DNA from: Clostridium sp. D53t1_180928_C8
GTDB lineage: Bacteria > Bacillota > Clostridia > Clostridiales > Clostridiaceae
Reading direction: 5' to 3'
Assembly: GCF_015667795.1 (NCBI RefSeq)
Contig: NZ_JADPEL010000008.1
Coordinates: forward strand, 1-64,000
DNA length: 64,000 nt
Below are positions 54,224 to 63,375 of this stretch, piece after piece. A program made the translations under genes and the position numbers. Numbering within the stretch: the first letter of the stretch is position 1; each line of letters starts with the position of its first letter. The notes below the pieces were generated by a model. That model was not told where the DNA came from and did not search any database. It saw nothing but the letters and a program-made list of their open reading frames with translations.

Positions 54224-55048
54224 TTATTGCTCTGAAGTGTTTTCTATTGTACCATGTTCTTCAGATGTTCCTTCTTCTATATTAGTTTCTTCTTTAACTT
54301 CTTCAACCTTTATTACTGGTGCTCCATTAAAACTAACATTTATATACCCTTTGGCAATTTTTATATTATCATCTAACATAATTCTATATACATTTTCCAT
54401 CTTATTGTGTATATCACTATCATCACCAAATAATATTTCTACACCTCCTATATATCCTATAATATTAACAATATTACTTATATCTAAACTTGAAAGATAT
54501 ATCGCTTCTCTATTTTTAGAAATATAAGGATAGAATGTCTTTAAAATATGCTTATATGAATTAAATTCATCAACTCTACTTTCATCATCTTTAGCTGAAA
54601 GGTCAATACCTTTAATCTCGACTAAATTTCTACCATCAATATTATCTGTTTCTTCTAAAACTTCTAAATCATTATTAATAATTAATAACTCTACTCCATT
54701 ATTAATATAATATACCGGTGCTTCCTCTGTAATATTAATCTCTAATGTATTAATACCTTTCCTTTTTACTTCAACAGTACTTACATATCTATTACTCAAA
54801 ACCTCCTTCTTTATCTCTTTTTGATTTACTGTAAATATATTTAATCCAATTCTATCACTAACTTCACTTAAGAGAACATCATTGGAAATTGTGACATTCC
54901 CTTTAAAAATAATAGATTTAATATTAAATATAGGAGCTTTAGTAAGAAATATAAATACACCCACAACAACAACAATTGTCATTAATGATATCTTTTTTAT
55001 TAATTTTTTTCTCTTTTTAGCTTTTATAAACTTTTTTACATCTCTCAT
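54224..55048 (-). CDS. divIB: FtsQ/DivIB-type division protein
   Basis: 274 residues: a basic N-terminus, one membrane helix (about 20-38), a POTRA domain (45-112, starting FNIKSIIFKGN) and the FtsQ beta domain, then a Glu/Thr tail. Bridges FtsL/FtsB with the septal synthase. Start ATG at 55048, AAGGT upstream. Confidence 0.9.
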   Translation of the reverse strand: MRDVKKFIKAKKRKKLIKKISLMTIVVVVGVFIFLTKAPIFNIKSIIFKGNVTISNDVLLSEVSDRIGLNIFTVNQKEIKKEVLSNRYVSTVEVKRKGINTLEINITEEAPVYYINNGVELLIINNDLEVLEETDNIDGRNLVEIKGIDLSAKDDESRVDEFNSYKHILKTFYPYISKNREAIYLSSLDISNIVNIIGYIGGVEILFGDDSDIHNKMENVYRIMLDDNIKIAKGYINVSFNGAPVIKVEEVKEETNIEEGTSEEHGTIENTSEQ

Positions 55049-55156
55049 TAGTTACCTTATTCCTTTTTAATTTCTATCTTTTACTATAATTTTATCATAA
55101 AACTTGTAATTTTTTATAATTATTTTACATTATTCTTTTTATATTGTACACAAAAA

Positions 55157-55186
55157 TTAAGAGCCCCTTTAATAAGAAGCTCTTAA
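55157..55186 (-). terminator. Terminator after the ftsW/spoVE gene
   Basis: Perfect 8-bp stem (55157-55164 with 55179-55186), then five T on the minus strand. It would separate the mraZ-ftsW run from divIB and the DUF881 genes, at least in part. Confidence 0.65.
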
Positions 55187-55194
55187 AACTATTA

Positions 55195-56319
55195 TTAATC
55201 TATTTTCTTTTCAACCTGTCTTGATATATTTAACAATATTCCCATTGCCGTCAAGTTTATTACCAGAGATGTTCCACCATAGCTAATAAACGGCATTGGT
55301 ACTCCTGTAACTGGCATAGATCCAGTAACAACGGCAATATTTATAATAGCTTGAACTGCTATAATTGAAGTAATACCCATTGCTAAAAGCTTTCCATAAG
55401 TATCCTTTGCATTCATAGCAACTCTAACACCTCTCCATATAAATATTAAGAATAAAGTTATAATAACCAAACAACCAATTAATCCAACTTCTTCTCCTAT
55501 TATAGAAAATATAAAGTCATTATGTGGTTCTGGCATATATAAAGTCTTTTGTCTTGACTGACCAAGTCCAAGACCAGTAAGCCCACCTGAACCTAACGCT
55601 AAGAAAGATTGAATTAATTGATATCCAGCATCAGCTGCATCCTTCCATGGATCAATAAAGTTTAACATTCTTTCTCTTCTATAGTCCGAACTAAAAATAA
55701 AGAATATTGCTAATGTTAACATCGCTGGCATAATAATTCCAAACAAATGTTTAATCTTACCCCCTGCTACAAATAGCATTAAAAAAGTAACTATCATTAT
55801 AATAGATGCAATACTCATATTGTGCTCAGCTAAAATAAGAGCAGCAAAGAAACCTGATACACATAAATATGGTACTAATCCATGCCAAAAATCTTTAACT
55901 TTATCTCCCTTAATATCTATACTAAATGCTAAAAACATAACAACTGCATATTTTGTTAATTCTGATGGTTGAAAAGATAATGGACCTAATGAAATCCATC
56001 TTTTTGCACCATTAATTGCCGGAAAGAAAAATACAGCAATTAATAATGGTATTGTTAATAAAAGTAACTTAGGTGTTATCTTTTTTAACTTATGATAGTC
56101 TATAGACATCATTACAGTCATTGATATTACACCTATTATTGCCCAAATCAATTGTCTTTTAAAGAAATACATACTATCGTTATTATGAAACATAGCATAA
56201 AAAGAACTTGTTGAGTATACCATAACAACACCTATTGATAGTAGTATACATAAGGTATAAAATATACCATAATCAATTTGCCCCATTTCTTTTTTCACTT
56301 TGGGCTTATAAAAACTCAT
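55195..56319 (-). CDS. spoVE: SEDS glycosyltransferase FtsW/SpoVE
   Basis: About 374 residues, around ten membrane helices, with SEDS signatures QPSELTKYAVVMFLA, HNDFIFSIIGEEVG and the final PFISYGGTS. Polymerises lipid II with its partner PBP, here SpoVD in the same cluster. FtsW and SpoVE are hard to part by sequence; the cluster position fits SpoVE. The start is ATG 56319, seven bases after GGAGG. Confidence 0.9.
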   Translation of the reverse strand: MSFYKPKVKKEMGQIDYGIFYTLCILLSIGVVMVYSTSSFYAMFHNNDSMYFFKRQLIWAIIGVISMTVMMSIDYHKLKKITPKLLLLTIPLLIAVFFFPAINGAKRWISLGPLSFQPSELTKYAVVMFLAFSIDIKGDKVKDFWHGLVPYLCVSGFFAALILAEHNMSIASIIMIVTFLMLFVAGGKIKHLFGIIMPAMLTLAIFFIFSSDYRRERMLNFIDPWKDAADAGYQLIQSFLALGSGGLTGLGLGQSRQKTLYMPEPHNDFIFSIIGEEVGLIGCLVIITLFLIFIWRGVRVAMNAKDTYGKLLAMGITSIIAVQAIINIAVVTGSMPVTGVPMPFISYGGTSLVINLTAMGILLNISRQVEKKID

Positions 56320-56341
56320 AGACATTCCTCCAATTTAATTA

Positions 56342-57313
56342 CTAAATTGCAAAAAACCCTATTATACATAAAATCACTGTTATCACTGAAAATACTGTAA
56401 CTATTTTTACTTCATTCCATCCACATTGTTCAAAATGATGGTGAATTGGAGCCATTTTAAATACTCTTTTTCCTGTTAACTTGAAGGAAGTAACTTGTAT
56501 TATTACAGATAAAGCTTCTACAACGTAAATTCCTCCAACTATTACTATTATTAATGGATTACCACTTATTATAGCTATAGTAGTAATAGCTCCACCAATA
56601 GCTAAAGAGCCTGTATCTCCCATAAACACTTTTGCAGGATATGCATTAAATTTTAGGAATCCAATTAAACCTGCTATTAATGCTACTGAAAATACAGTTA
56701 GTGAATAATCTTTAAGTATAAATGTTAAAACTCCGAAAAATGTTAAAACTAAAACTGATACTGTAGATGCTAATCCATCTAATCCATCTGTTAAATTAAC
56801 AGCATTTGTCATAGCTGCATAAACAAATATAACAAATGGAACATATAACACACCTAAAGGAAGCTTAAAGCTAGTAAATGGTATCACAATATCATGTGGT
56901 AAATTAACATAGCTATAATAACCAAATGCTCCTGATACTATTAGTAAAAGAATCATCTTCTGCCATGCCTTTAGTCCTTCACTTTGCTTTTTTAATATCT
57001 TTAAGATATCATCTAGGAATCCAATAAATCCAAATGCAATAAGTGAATATAATGCTACCATTCCTTTTTCACTAAAGCTATCACTCATGATAAGCATAAC
57101 TATTGCAGTTGAAAGAATAAACATTATTCCACCCATTGTAGGCGTTCCTGCTTTCTTTAAATGACTCTTAGGTCCTTCTTCTCTAATGTTTTGACCAAAT
57201 TTTAATCTTCTTAAAAGTGGTATTGTAATTGGGCCAAGTATTAAGGCTATAATAACCCCTATTACAAAAGTTAATATTAATATTTTTGTTATCTCTCCTG
57301 GTAATATGTTCAT
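56342..57313 (-). CDS. mraY: Phospho-N-acetylmuramoyl-pentapeptide transferase
   Basis: Makes lipid I from UDP-MurNAc-pentapeptide and undecaprenyl phosphate. About 323 residues, ten membrane helices, with [25 protein letters not shown] and the APIHHHFE motif. Start ATG 57313 lies eight bases after GGGGG. An alternative ATG at 57328 sits beyond a hairpin that follows a near-perfect AAGGAGGTGA. Confidence 0.95.
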   Translation of the reverse strand: MNILPGEITKILILTFVIGVIIALILGPITIPLLRRLKFGQNIREEGPKSHLKKAGTPTMGGIMFILSTAIVMLIMSDSFSEKGMVALYSLIAFGFIGFLDDILKILKKQSEGLKAWQKMILLLIVSGAFGYYSYVNLPHDIVIPFTSFKLPLGVLYVPFVIFVYAAMTNAVNLTDGLDGLASTVSVLVLTFFGVLTFILKDYSLTVFSVALIAGLIGFLKFNAYPAKVFMGDTGSLAIGGAITTIAIISGNPLIIVIVGGIYVVEALSVIIQVTSFKLTGKRVFKMAPIHHHFEQCGWNEVKIVTVFSVITVILCIIGFFAI

Positions 57314-57328
57314 AGTACTATCCCCCAT

Positions 57329-57361
57329 ATTTTACTGCTATAATTAGCAGTTCACCTCCTT
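57329..57361 (-). promoter_or_regulatory. mraY ribosome site followed by a hairpin
   Basis: AAGGAGGTGAA (57361-57351) is followed by a perfect 6-bp stem with a four-base loop (57350-57345 with 57340-57335) and then ATG 57328. The linear distance from the ribosome site is too long, but with the stem folded it becomes about ten bases. Confidence 0.45.
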
Positions 57362-57368
57362 CGTTGAA

Positions 57369-58727
57369 TTACATCTCTTCTAACTTTTTAACAACATCTT
57401 CTAGTTTAACACCTCTAGATGCCTTAATTAATACTACGTCATCTAGCTTAACAATATTTTCTAATTCTTTTATGCATTCCTCTTTAGTATTATACATGAT
57501 TATATTATCATTATCGAATCCATCTTTGAAGTTTTTTATGTATCCACCTATAACTATTAAAGTATCAACTTTATCCTTCGCATATTTTCCTACTTCATAA
57601 TGAGCCTTTTCAGATTCATCACCTAACTCGTACATATCTCCTAGAATAGCAACTCTTCTTCCACTTTTATATGCAGAAAGTACATCTAAAGATGATTTCA
57701 TTGAATCTGGACTTGCATTATAACAATCATTTATTATAGTAAGCCCTTGTTTTTTTATAACTTGTAATCTCATTGAAGTAGCTTCTAAATTTTCAAGTCC
57801 TTTAAGCATTTGTTTAAAAGAAACACCTAAACATTCTGCGACTTCAATTGCAAGCATTGTATTTAATACATTATGCTTACCTGCCATTGGTAGATTAAAT
57901 ACAGCTTCTTCACCAAAAGCATGAGCTAAAAACTCTGTTTCTTCTTCTCTTAATATAATATTAGATGCGTAAACATCATATTCATGATTATAACCAATTT
58001 TTTCAACTTTAAATACATTTGATGAAATATTTTGCAATAACTTATCTTCACCATTAACAATTAATACATTTTCTTTATTAAAGAAAGTAGAAATTTCCAT
58101 TTTAGCCTTTAAAATATTTTCTTGTGTTTTTAAGTTTTCTATATGGGATAATCCAATATTAGTTATAACCCCAAGGTCTGGCCTTGCAACACTTGCAAGC
58201 AATTCTATTTCTCCTAAAGAGCTCATTCCCATTTCTAATACAGCCACATCATAATCGGATGTTAACTCTAATATCATAAGTGGTAATCCTATATCATTGT
58301 TAAAGTTTCCTTTAGTTTTAAAAACTTTATATTTATCGCTTAAAAGAGCTGCTATTAAATCTTTAGTTGATGTTTTACCTGTTGAACCAGTAACCCCAAC
58401 AACTTTAAGACCTAATTTTTCTCTATAGAATTTAGCTAATTTTAATAGTGCTTCTCTTGTATTTTTTACCTTAATTACAGTTCCCTTACCTTTTACATCT
58501 TGCTCATCGAATTTAACTTCATCTATTATAGCAACAGATGCTCCACTTTCTAAAGCTTTTATTGCAAAATCATTTCCATTAAAATTAGCTCCCTTAATTG
58601 CTAAAAACACATTATCTTTTTCTACTTTTCTTGTATCAATACACAGCTTATTAAAATTAGCCACTTCTTTTTGTACTATAACTTCTCCATCTATTGCATT
58701 TAGCATTTCCTTAAAAGTCATCTCCAT
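57369..58727 (-). CDS. murF: UDP-MurNAc-tripeptide-D-Ala-D-Ala ligase
   Basis: Adds D-Ala-D-Ala to the muropeptide precursor. About 452 residues in three Mur domains; ATP loop GVTGSTGKTSTKD near residue 110, then EMGMSSLGEI and the late INDCYNASPDS. The start is ATG 58727, or GTG 58736, where GAAGG is better spaced. Frames further upstream have no ribosome site. Confidence 0.94.
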   Translation of the reverse strand: MEMTFKEMLNAIDGEVIVQKEVANFNKLCIDTRKVEKDNVFLAIKGANFNGNDFAIKALESGASVAIIDEVKFDEQDVKGKGTVIKVKNTREALLKLAKFYREKLGLKVVGVTGSTGKTSTKDLIAALLSDKYKVFKTKGNFNNDIGLPLMILELTSDYDVAVLEMGMSSLGEIELLASVARPDLGVITNIGLSHIENLKTQENILKAKMEISTFFNKENVLIVNGEDKLLQNISSNVFKVEKIGYNHEYDVYASNIILREEETEFLAHAFGEEAVFNLPMAGKHNVLNTMLAIEVAECLGVSFKQMLKGLENLEATSMRLQVIKKQGLTIINDCYNASPDSMKSSLDVLSAYKSGRRVAILGDMYELGDESEKAHYEVGKYAKDKVDTLIVIGGYIKNFKDGFDNDNIIMYNTKEECIKELENIVKLDDVVLIKASRGVKLEDVVKKLEEM

Positions 58728-58853
58728 AATAATCACTCTACCTTCATCTTTAAATATTATTTTTTCATTACTAAGTATACTTCTTTTAATTATAGACACA
58801 ATTCTAGCTCAATATTCTAAAAATAAAAGATTAATACTTTATTTACACATAAA

Positions 58854-58882
58854 TTTAGCATGTGTATTTACCACATGCTAAA
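58854..58882 (-). terminator. Hairpin after spoVD
   Basis: Perfect 11-bp stem (58854-58864 with 58872-58882), seven-base loop. The tract that follows on the minus strand is only moderately T-rich, so termination before murF may be partial. Confidence 0.6.
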
Positions 58883-58893
58883 AAGTAAAATTC

Positions 58894-61089
58894 TTAATCT
58901 CCATATTCTGAACTTAATGTTAGCTTTACAGTAGTACCCTGTGAAATTAGTTCTCCGCTAGGAATATTTTGACTTATTACTACTCCATCACCTTGAAGTG
59001 TATATTTTATTCCTAAACTATCTAATAGTTCTATAGCTGATTCCTTTGAGTAACCTCTTACATCTGGCATAACAACATCCTTATTATATGTTGTATTTTG
59101 ATCTGTGTAAAGATTTATCGTAGATCCTTCCTTGACAGTGTATCCTGGATAAGGTTGCATATTGGTTATTGTTTCTCCATCACCTTCTACAGTACACTCT
59201 AAATTGTATTCTTTTAAAGCTTTTTTAGCATCTGATACTGATAATCCACGTAACTCTGGAATGACTATATCTTTTAAAATTATATTCTCATCTTGTGAAA
59301 ATTCACTATCTAAATAGTTGAAAATATCTTCTAATAATACCTTTCCTAGTGGAGCAGTAACTACACCTGCATAATAAGCACCATTACTTGGTTCATCTAT
59401 ACTTAAAAAAACAGTTATTTGTGGATTTTCAACAGTTGCAAACCCTGCCATAGATGATATATACTTGCCTGATTCATAAGATCCAGTTAAAGGATTTACC
59501 TTTTGTGCAGTACCTGTTTTAGCTCCAATATGATATCCTTCTAAATAAACTTTATTAGACCCACCTTGATTTACTGTTCTTTCTAAATAATCTCTTAAAG
59601 TAGCAGCTGTTTCTTTTGATATTACATTTTCTGTAGTTTTTGGTTCAAAATCTTCATCAACTATCATATTACCCTTGCTATCTACATGACTAATAGATTT
59701 CATAACATGAGGTTGAATTAATGTTCCACCATTAACTATAGCATTATATGCTGCCATATATTGAACAGCATTAACTGTATTTGTTTGACCAAAAGATATT
59801 GTTGCAAGGTCTGCATCATTCATATTTTCAGCAGATTTTATTATACCTCTTGCTTCTCCCGGCAAATCAACTCCAGAAACTTGCCCAAATCCAAACTTCT
59901 TAATATATTCAACAAGCTTTTCAGCCCCTATTTTTTCTCCTAATTTCATAAAACCAACGTTACATGAGTTTTGAAGAATTTCAGGTAATATTTGACTTCC
60001 ATGACCTGATCTTTTCCAACAATGGATAGTGTGGGGTCCAACTTGTAAACTCCCCCCACAATTAAAAGTATCAGCTTCAGAAACTAAGCCTTCTTCAATA
60101 GCTGTTGACATAGTAACTACCTTAAAAATTGATCCTGGCTCAAATGTATCATTAACCAAGCTATTTCTCCACATTTTTTGAAGCTTTTCAGCATCTGTTC
60201 CACCTATAAAATCTTCATATCCTGAAAATGGATTATTAGGATCAAAATCCGGTTCATTAACCATAGCTAATATTTCTCCATTTTGCGGATTCATTATAAG
60301 TATAGAAACTCTCTTTGCTTTATTATCAACAAGTCCCTTTTCAGCTACCTTTTCAGCTATAGCTTGTAAATTTTTATCTATAGTTAATGTTACATCTTTA
60401 CCATCAATAGGTGCAGTAAAATTTGATATTGTATAATCTAACGCTTCACTATTTCTATCTAGTTCAGTTATTCTTAAACCTGGAACTCCTGAAAGATATT
60501 CATTATACTGAAGTTCTACTCCTGTTAACCCTTGTCCATCACTATTGGTACTTCCAAGAACATGAGATAAAAATTGTCCTTCTGGGTAATATCTTTGAGT
60601 ATCCGGTGATACTATAACCCCCTGAATACTTAATTCCTTAACTTTATCTGCTAAGCCCTTTTCTATTCTTCTTACTAAAGTCGCTGAACCAGCATCATTA
60701 CCATTTGCAAGCTTAGTTTCTAGTTTATCCTTAACGGTAGCTGTATCCATATCTACAGCTTCTGCAATTAATGGTGCAATATCATCAGTAGTCTTTTCAT
60801 TTTTCTTCAAATATTGCCTAATAGAATTTAAATCAAAGTCTATTCTGTAAACATTAGCTGAAACAGCTAACTCATTACCATTTCTATCTAAAATTCTACC
60901 TCTTCTTGCATCTATCCTAACTTCGCTTGTCCATTGATCTTCAGCTCTACTAGAATAGTCATCTCTTTTAACAATCATAATATAGGATAACCTAATAATT
61001 AACAAGGCAAACACAGCAGTAATAAACCATAGAGCTAATACCATTCTTTTACGCATGACCGCCCTATCTTTAAACCCTTTCTTATTCAT
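58894..61089 (-). CDS. spoVD: Class B penicillin-binding protein with two PASTA domains (SpoVD type)
   Basis: About 731 residues: one membrane helix (18-38), a pedestal domain, a transpeptidase domain with SIFK (Ser320, Lys323), SCN at 375-377 and KTG at 524-526, and two C-terminal PASTA domains (about 605-663 and 669-727). Cross-links septal or cortex peptidoglycan with its SEDS partner. Bacillus SpoVD has one PASTA domain and PBP2B two, so the number does not decide between them. The start is ATG 61089, eight bases after GGAGG. Confidence 0.92.
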   Translation of the reverse strand: MNKKGFKDRAVMRKRMVLALWFITAVFALLIIRLSYIMIVKRDDYSSRAEDQWTSEVRIDARRGRILDRNGNELAVSANVYRIDFDLNSIRQYLKKNEKTTDDIAPLIAEAVDMDTATVKDKLETKLANGNDAGSATLVRRIEKGLADKVKELSIQGVIVSPDTQRYYPEGQFLSHVLGSTNSDGQGLTGVELQYNEYLSGVPGLRITELDRNSEALDYTISNFTAPIDGKDVTLTIDKNLQAIAEKVAEKGLVDNKAKRVSILIMNPQNGEILAMVNEPDFDPNNPFSGYEDFIGGTDAEKLQKMWRNSLVNDTFEPGSIFKVVTMSTAIEEGLVSEADTFNCGGSLQVGPHTIHCWKRSGHGSQILPEILQNSCNVGFMKLGEKIGAEKLVEYIKKFGFGQVSGVDLPGEARGIIKSAENMNDADLATISFGQTNTVNAVQYMAAYNAIVNGGTLIQPHVMKSISHVDSKGNMIVDEDFEPKTTENVISKETAATLRDYLERTVNQGGSNKVYLEGYHIGAKTGTAQKVNPLTGSYESGKYISSMAGFATVENPQITVFLSIDEPSNGAYYAGVVTAPLGKVLLEDIFNYLDSEFSQDENIILKDIVIPELRGLSVSDAKKALKEYNLECTVEGDGETITNMQPYPGYTVKEGSTINLYTDQNTTYNKDVVMPDVRGYSKESAIELLDSLGIKYTLQGDGVVISQNIPSGELISQGTTVKLTLSSEYGD

Positions 61090-61187
61090 ATTAAATTCCT
61101 CCAAGGAACATTTAATTAATGAATAACAAAAGTTTAAAATACTACTGCTACGATATACCTTGTGTCTACACTTCTATAAATTATCCA

Positions 61188-61691
61188 TTAATTAAATGCC
61201 GCTATAATTTTTTGTAGTAAACCACTTTTCTTGCTTTCCTCATTATTTAAATGTGAAAAGTATTCTTTTGACATATCAATACTTATAGTACTTTCAGAAC
61301 TTGGATAAACCATTCCTAATTCATTTTCTGCAGTGCTTTTTATTTTATCAAAAGATGCAAATTTTAACATATCTACATTAATTGCTGCATTCACATCTTC
61401 CTCTTCCTTCATATTACCTTCTAAAATTAATAATTGTTTTTGAAGATCGTGTATTTTTCCATCTAAATATAAAGTTGTCGCTCCTAATGCAAACATAATG
61501 GCACCAATTGTTAAGCCACTAACTAAAAAACTTTTTCTTTTTTGATAAGCCTTTTTTTCTCGCTCTTTTCTTTGTATCTCTCTTTTTTTATCTAGTTCCT
61601 TAACTTTTCTCTCTGGTGCTAAAGCTGTATTTCCTCTTATATAATCATATTCCCTAACTCCCATTTTATTCACATCCCTGCCAATTTTCAT
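61188..61691 (-). CDS. ftsL: FtsL-like septum protein
   Basis: 167 residues: a long basic N-terminal part (1-55, many Lys/Arg), one membrane helix (about 56-76), and a short leucine-zipper-like coiled coil ending in the KSTAENELGM segment typical of FtsL/DivIC proteins. Position between rsmH and the PBP is the ftsL position. The start could also be ATG 61664, since an AGGGA lies before it. Confidence 0.82.
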   Translation of the reverse strand: MKIGRDVNKMGVREYDYIRGNTALAPERKVKELDKKREIQRKEREKKAYQKRKSFLVSGLTIGAIMFALGATTLYLDGKIHDLQKQLLILEGNMKEEEDVNAAINVDMLKFASFDKIKSTAENELGMVYPSSESTISIDMSKEYFSHLNNEESKKSGLLQKIIAAFN

Positions 61692-61704
61692 AATATTTAT
61701 ATGT

Positions 61705-62637
61705 TTATATCTTTTCTACTACTCTTAATTTTGCACTTCTACTTCTTGGATTTATTTCAACCTCTTCCTTTGAAGGGTCTATTGCTTTTCTTGTTATAAC
61801 TTTTACTTTTGCTTTTTCTCCACAAACACAAATTGGAAATTCTTTTGGACATCTACAAGATACAGCTAAATCTCTAAATTTATTTTTTACTATTCTATCT
61901 TCTAGAGAGTGAAAAGTTATTATAGCCATTCTTCCACCTTTATTTAGCTTGTTAACACCGTCTTCTATAGCCTTATTTAAAATTGAAAGCTCACTATTTA
62001 CTTCAATTCTAATAGCTTGGAAAGTTCTTTTCGCTGGATGAGGTCCTTCTCTTCTCGCCTTTGCTGGAATTGCATCTTTTATTATTTCAACTAGCTCTAA
62101 TGTAGTTTCTATATTTTTTTCACTTCTTCTAGTTACAATAAAATTAGCTATTCTTTTAGCAAATTTCTCTTCACCATAATCTCTTATGATCCTATATAAT
62201 TCTTCTTCACTATATTCGTTAACAACTTCATATGCAGAAAAATTATTTTCTCTATTCATTCTCATATCTAAAGGTGCATCCTTCATGTAACTAAAGCCTC
62301 TTTCTCCTTCATCTAATTGATAGGAAGAAACCCCCAAATCCATTAGAATCCCATCTACCTTTTCAATTTCAAGCGCTTCTAAGATTGCCCCTATATTATG
62401 AAAATTGTTATGTACAAAAGTAACATTTGAATAATTCTGTAACCTTTTGCCCGCTGCTCTTAATGCATCTTTATCTTGATCTATACCTATAAGCCTTCCT
62501 TCAGTTGATAATCTTTTGAGAATCTCAGAAGAATGACCTGCTCCTCCTAATGTACCATCAACATAAATACCATTTTCTTTAATATTAAGTGCTTCTAAAC
62601 ATTCATTCAGTAAAACTGATACGTGATTAAACTCCAT
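61705..62637 (-). CDS. rsmH: 16S rRNA (cytosine-1402-N4)-methyltransferase
   Basis: 310 residues. SAM-binding GTLGGAGHS near residue 30, [10 protein letters not shown], and the C-terminal HSLEDRIVK and RSAKLRV motifs. Methylates N4 of C1402 in 16S rRNA. Start ATG at 62637, AAGGAG eight bases upstream; 12 bp after mraZ. Confidence 0.96.
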   Translation of the reverse strand: MEFNHVSVLLNECLEALNIKENGIYVDGTLGGAGHSSEILKRLSTEGRLIGIDQDKDALRAAGKRLQNYSNVTFVHNNFHNIGAILEALEIEKVDGILMDLGVSSYQLDEGERGFSYMKDAPLDMRMNRENNFSAYEVVNEYSEEELYRIIRDYGEEKFAKRIANFIVTRRSEKNIETTLELVEIIKDAIPAKARREGPHPAKRTFQAIRIEVNSELSILNKAIEDGVNKLNKGGRMAIITFHSLEDRIVKNKFRDLAVSCRCPKEFPICVCGEKAKVKVITRKAIDPSKEEVEINPRSRSAKLRVVEKI

Positions 62638-62649
62638 TTTTTTAACTCC

Positions 62650-63078
62650 TTATATTCCTAAATCGCCCATTTTTTCAGCAATTGAATTAAAATCTACATT
62701 TAATTCATTATACTCTTGCCATTTTTCCTTACTCCATATCTCTACTCTGGTTAAGGCGCCTATACTTACTATATCCTTTTCTATGCCTGCATATTCTTTT
62801 AGGTTTAATGGAATTAATCCTCTTCCTTGTTTATCCATTTCCACTTCACAAGCACCTGAAAAGAAAAATCTTACAAATGCCCTTGCATCTTTATTAGTGA
62901 GTGGTAACTTCTTAAGTTTTTCCTCAAGTATTTTCCATTCATTTTCCGGGTAAGCGTAAAGACATCCATCAAGTCCCTTAGTAATAAAAAACTTATTTCC
63001 TAGTTCATCTCTTAATTTTGCTGGTACAATAATTCTATTTTTACTATCCAAACTATGTGAATACTCTCCAATAAACAT
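62650..63078 (-). CDS. mraZ: Transcriptional regulator MraZ
   Basis: 142 residues with two AbrB-like halves, each with the DxKGR-type signature ([13 protein letters not shown] and [12 protein letters not shown]). Binds direct repeats in front of its own operon and controls the dcw cluster. Start ATG at 63078, GGGAGGTG upstream. Three matching operator boxes lie 28-52 bp before the ATG. Confidence 0.96.
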   Translation of the reverse strand: MFIGEYSHSLDSKNRIIVPAKLRDELGNKFFITKGLDGCLYAYPENEWKILEEKLKKLPLTNKDARAFVRFFFSGACEVEMDKQGRGLIPLNLKEYAGIEKDIVSIGALTRVEIWSKEKWQEYNELNVDFNSIAEKMGDLGI

Positions 63079-63105
63079 TTTGCACCTCCCATTAAGTCAT
63101 ACTAA

Positions 63106-63130
63106 CCCACTTTTAACCACTTTACACCAC
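63106..63130 (-). promoter_or_regulatory. MraZ operator: three boxes at 10-bp period
   Basis: On the minus strand GTGGT (63130-63126), GTGGT (63120-63116) and GTGGG (63110-63106), each separated by five bases. This is the known MraZ box pattern, placed just downstream of the predicted transcription start. Confidence 0.85.
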
Positions 63131-63139
63131 TATATATAT

Positions 63140-63168
63140 ATTCTATAAAAATATTCGCTTTCCTTCAA
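63140..63168 (-). promoter_or_regulatory. Sigma-A promoter of mraZ
   Basis: TTGAAG (63168-63163), 17 bases, TAGAAT (63145-63140) on the minus strand. Transcription would start near 63133, right at the MraZ boxes, which fits repression by autoregulation. Confidence 0.7.
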
Positions 63169-63341
63169 GATATATTTACTTAAAATAGTATTTTTTTCTT
63201 TTTATAAATACTGATAAACCAACCTTTTAATTATTCTTTAATTAAAGTAATTCTACCTCATTTTTATTTCCTTTTTCTGGAATAGTGTGGCGATATTAGT
63301 CTTTTTTTCCTTTTATTTGTTGTATATTTTTTTATAAAAAT

Positions 63342-63363
63342 AGGAACTGTTTTTACAGTTCCT
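63342..63363 (-). terminator. Terminator of ychF
   Basis: Perfect 9-bp stem (63342-63350 with 63355-63363), four-T loop, T-rich tract downstream on the minus strand. Confidence 0.85.
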
Positions 63364-63375
63364 TTTCTCTATTTA

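Noticed and set aside
54126-54527. 133-codon plus-strand frame across divIB
   Set aside because: Shadow of the divIB and DUF881 genes; no family resemblance.
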